A stretch of DNA of 64,000 nt. It comes from Paenibacillus naphthalenovorans (GTDB lineage: Bacteria > Bacillota > Bacilli > Paenibacillales > NBRC-103111). The notes below the pieces were generated by a model. It saw only the letters and a program-made list of their open reading frames with translations, made no database searches and was not told the DNA's origin. The stretch's first letter is position 1. Each line of letters opens with the position of its first letter. Shown piece by piece: positions 63,970 to 64,000 of the stretch. Made by a program: the position numbers and the translations under genes. The DNA lies in the NCBI RefSeq assembly GCF_900099895.1, contig NZ_FNDY01000010.1:1-64000 (forward strand), written 5' to 3'.

Positions 63970-64000
63970 TTAACCGCACTTGCCGCTGCAGCTGCCGCCT
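63970..64000 (-). CDS. 3' tip of a Cys-rich protein, possibly YlbF/RicF
   Basis: The last visible codons on the minus strand read GGSCSGKCG then TAA. A short Gly/Cys tail fits the iron-sulfur ligand region at the C-terminus of YlbF (RicF), which in B. subtilis is encoded directly before ylbG on the same strand. Only nine codons are seen, so the identity is a guess from context. Confidence 0.35.
   Translation of the reverse strand, partial: GGSCSGKCG

Overview
The window reads as a chromosomal segment of an endospore-forming Firmicute of the Paenibacillaceae type (Paenibacillus or a close relative). The reasons are the core gene order, sporulation genes recognisable by sequence (spoVM, a Sda-like gene, a SpoVIF-like gene, ylbJ), Gram-positive LexA boxes, a FapR-controlled lipid cluster, RemA, PrkC/PrpC and strong AGGAGG-type ribosome binding sites. 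Nearly all genes lie on the minus strand, so transcription runs mostly from right to left.

Layout from left to right. 1-1270: a possible IS21-like end, then a micro-operon of small one-helix membrane proteins with a DUF4320/TadE-like protein, placed where rplS would normally follow trmD. 1369-10668: trmD, rimM, khpA, rpsP, ffh, ylxM, ftsY, smc and rnc, covering ribosome maturation, the signal recognition particle and chromosome condensation. 10756-16855: fabF, acpP, fabG, fabD, fabH, plsX and fapR, a type II fatty-acid and phospholipid cluster with a perfect inverted repeat as probable FapR operator. 17081-22880: the ylb block (rpmF, yceD, tmcAL, sepM/ylbL, ylbJ, coaD, rsmD). 22881-31290: an accessory stretch with a Sda-like gene, unknown small proteins, a decayed IS1182-like element, a VOC/cyclase pair whose cyclase is frameshifted, an SOS-controlled Y-family polymerase with a YolD-like partner, a Tat-exported beta-helix protein and a SpoVIF-like gene. 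31300-59630: the core run recG, degV, fakA, yloU, rpmB, spoVM, rpe, rsgA, prkC, prpC, rlmN, rsmB, fmt, def, priA, coaBC, rpoZ, gmk, remA, yicC, a homocysteine methyltransferase/MTHFR fusion, dapF, a calcium P-type ATPase and rqcH. 59631-60455: a junkyard of IS ends and truncated genes. 60455-64000: a PHP phosphoesterase, a LysR regulator, ylbG, an asparaginase and the 3' tip of a Cys-rich gene that may be ylbF/ricF.

With the ylb and accessory blocks removed, the order is that of the Bacillus subtilis yloA-to-trmD region, with a few insertions (fabH, fabF, dapF, the methyltransferase) and absences (thiN, sdaA, ylqD, rplS). I found no CRISPR array, tRNA, rRNA, prophage or defence island, and no convincing new multi-gene system. 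The most useful results are the tiny genes (spoVM, the Sda-like gene, rpmF and several unknown peptides), the promoter and operator architecture, the frameshifted cyclase, and the two scarred regions.
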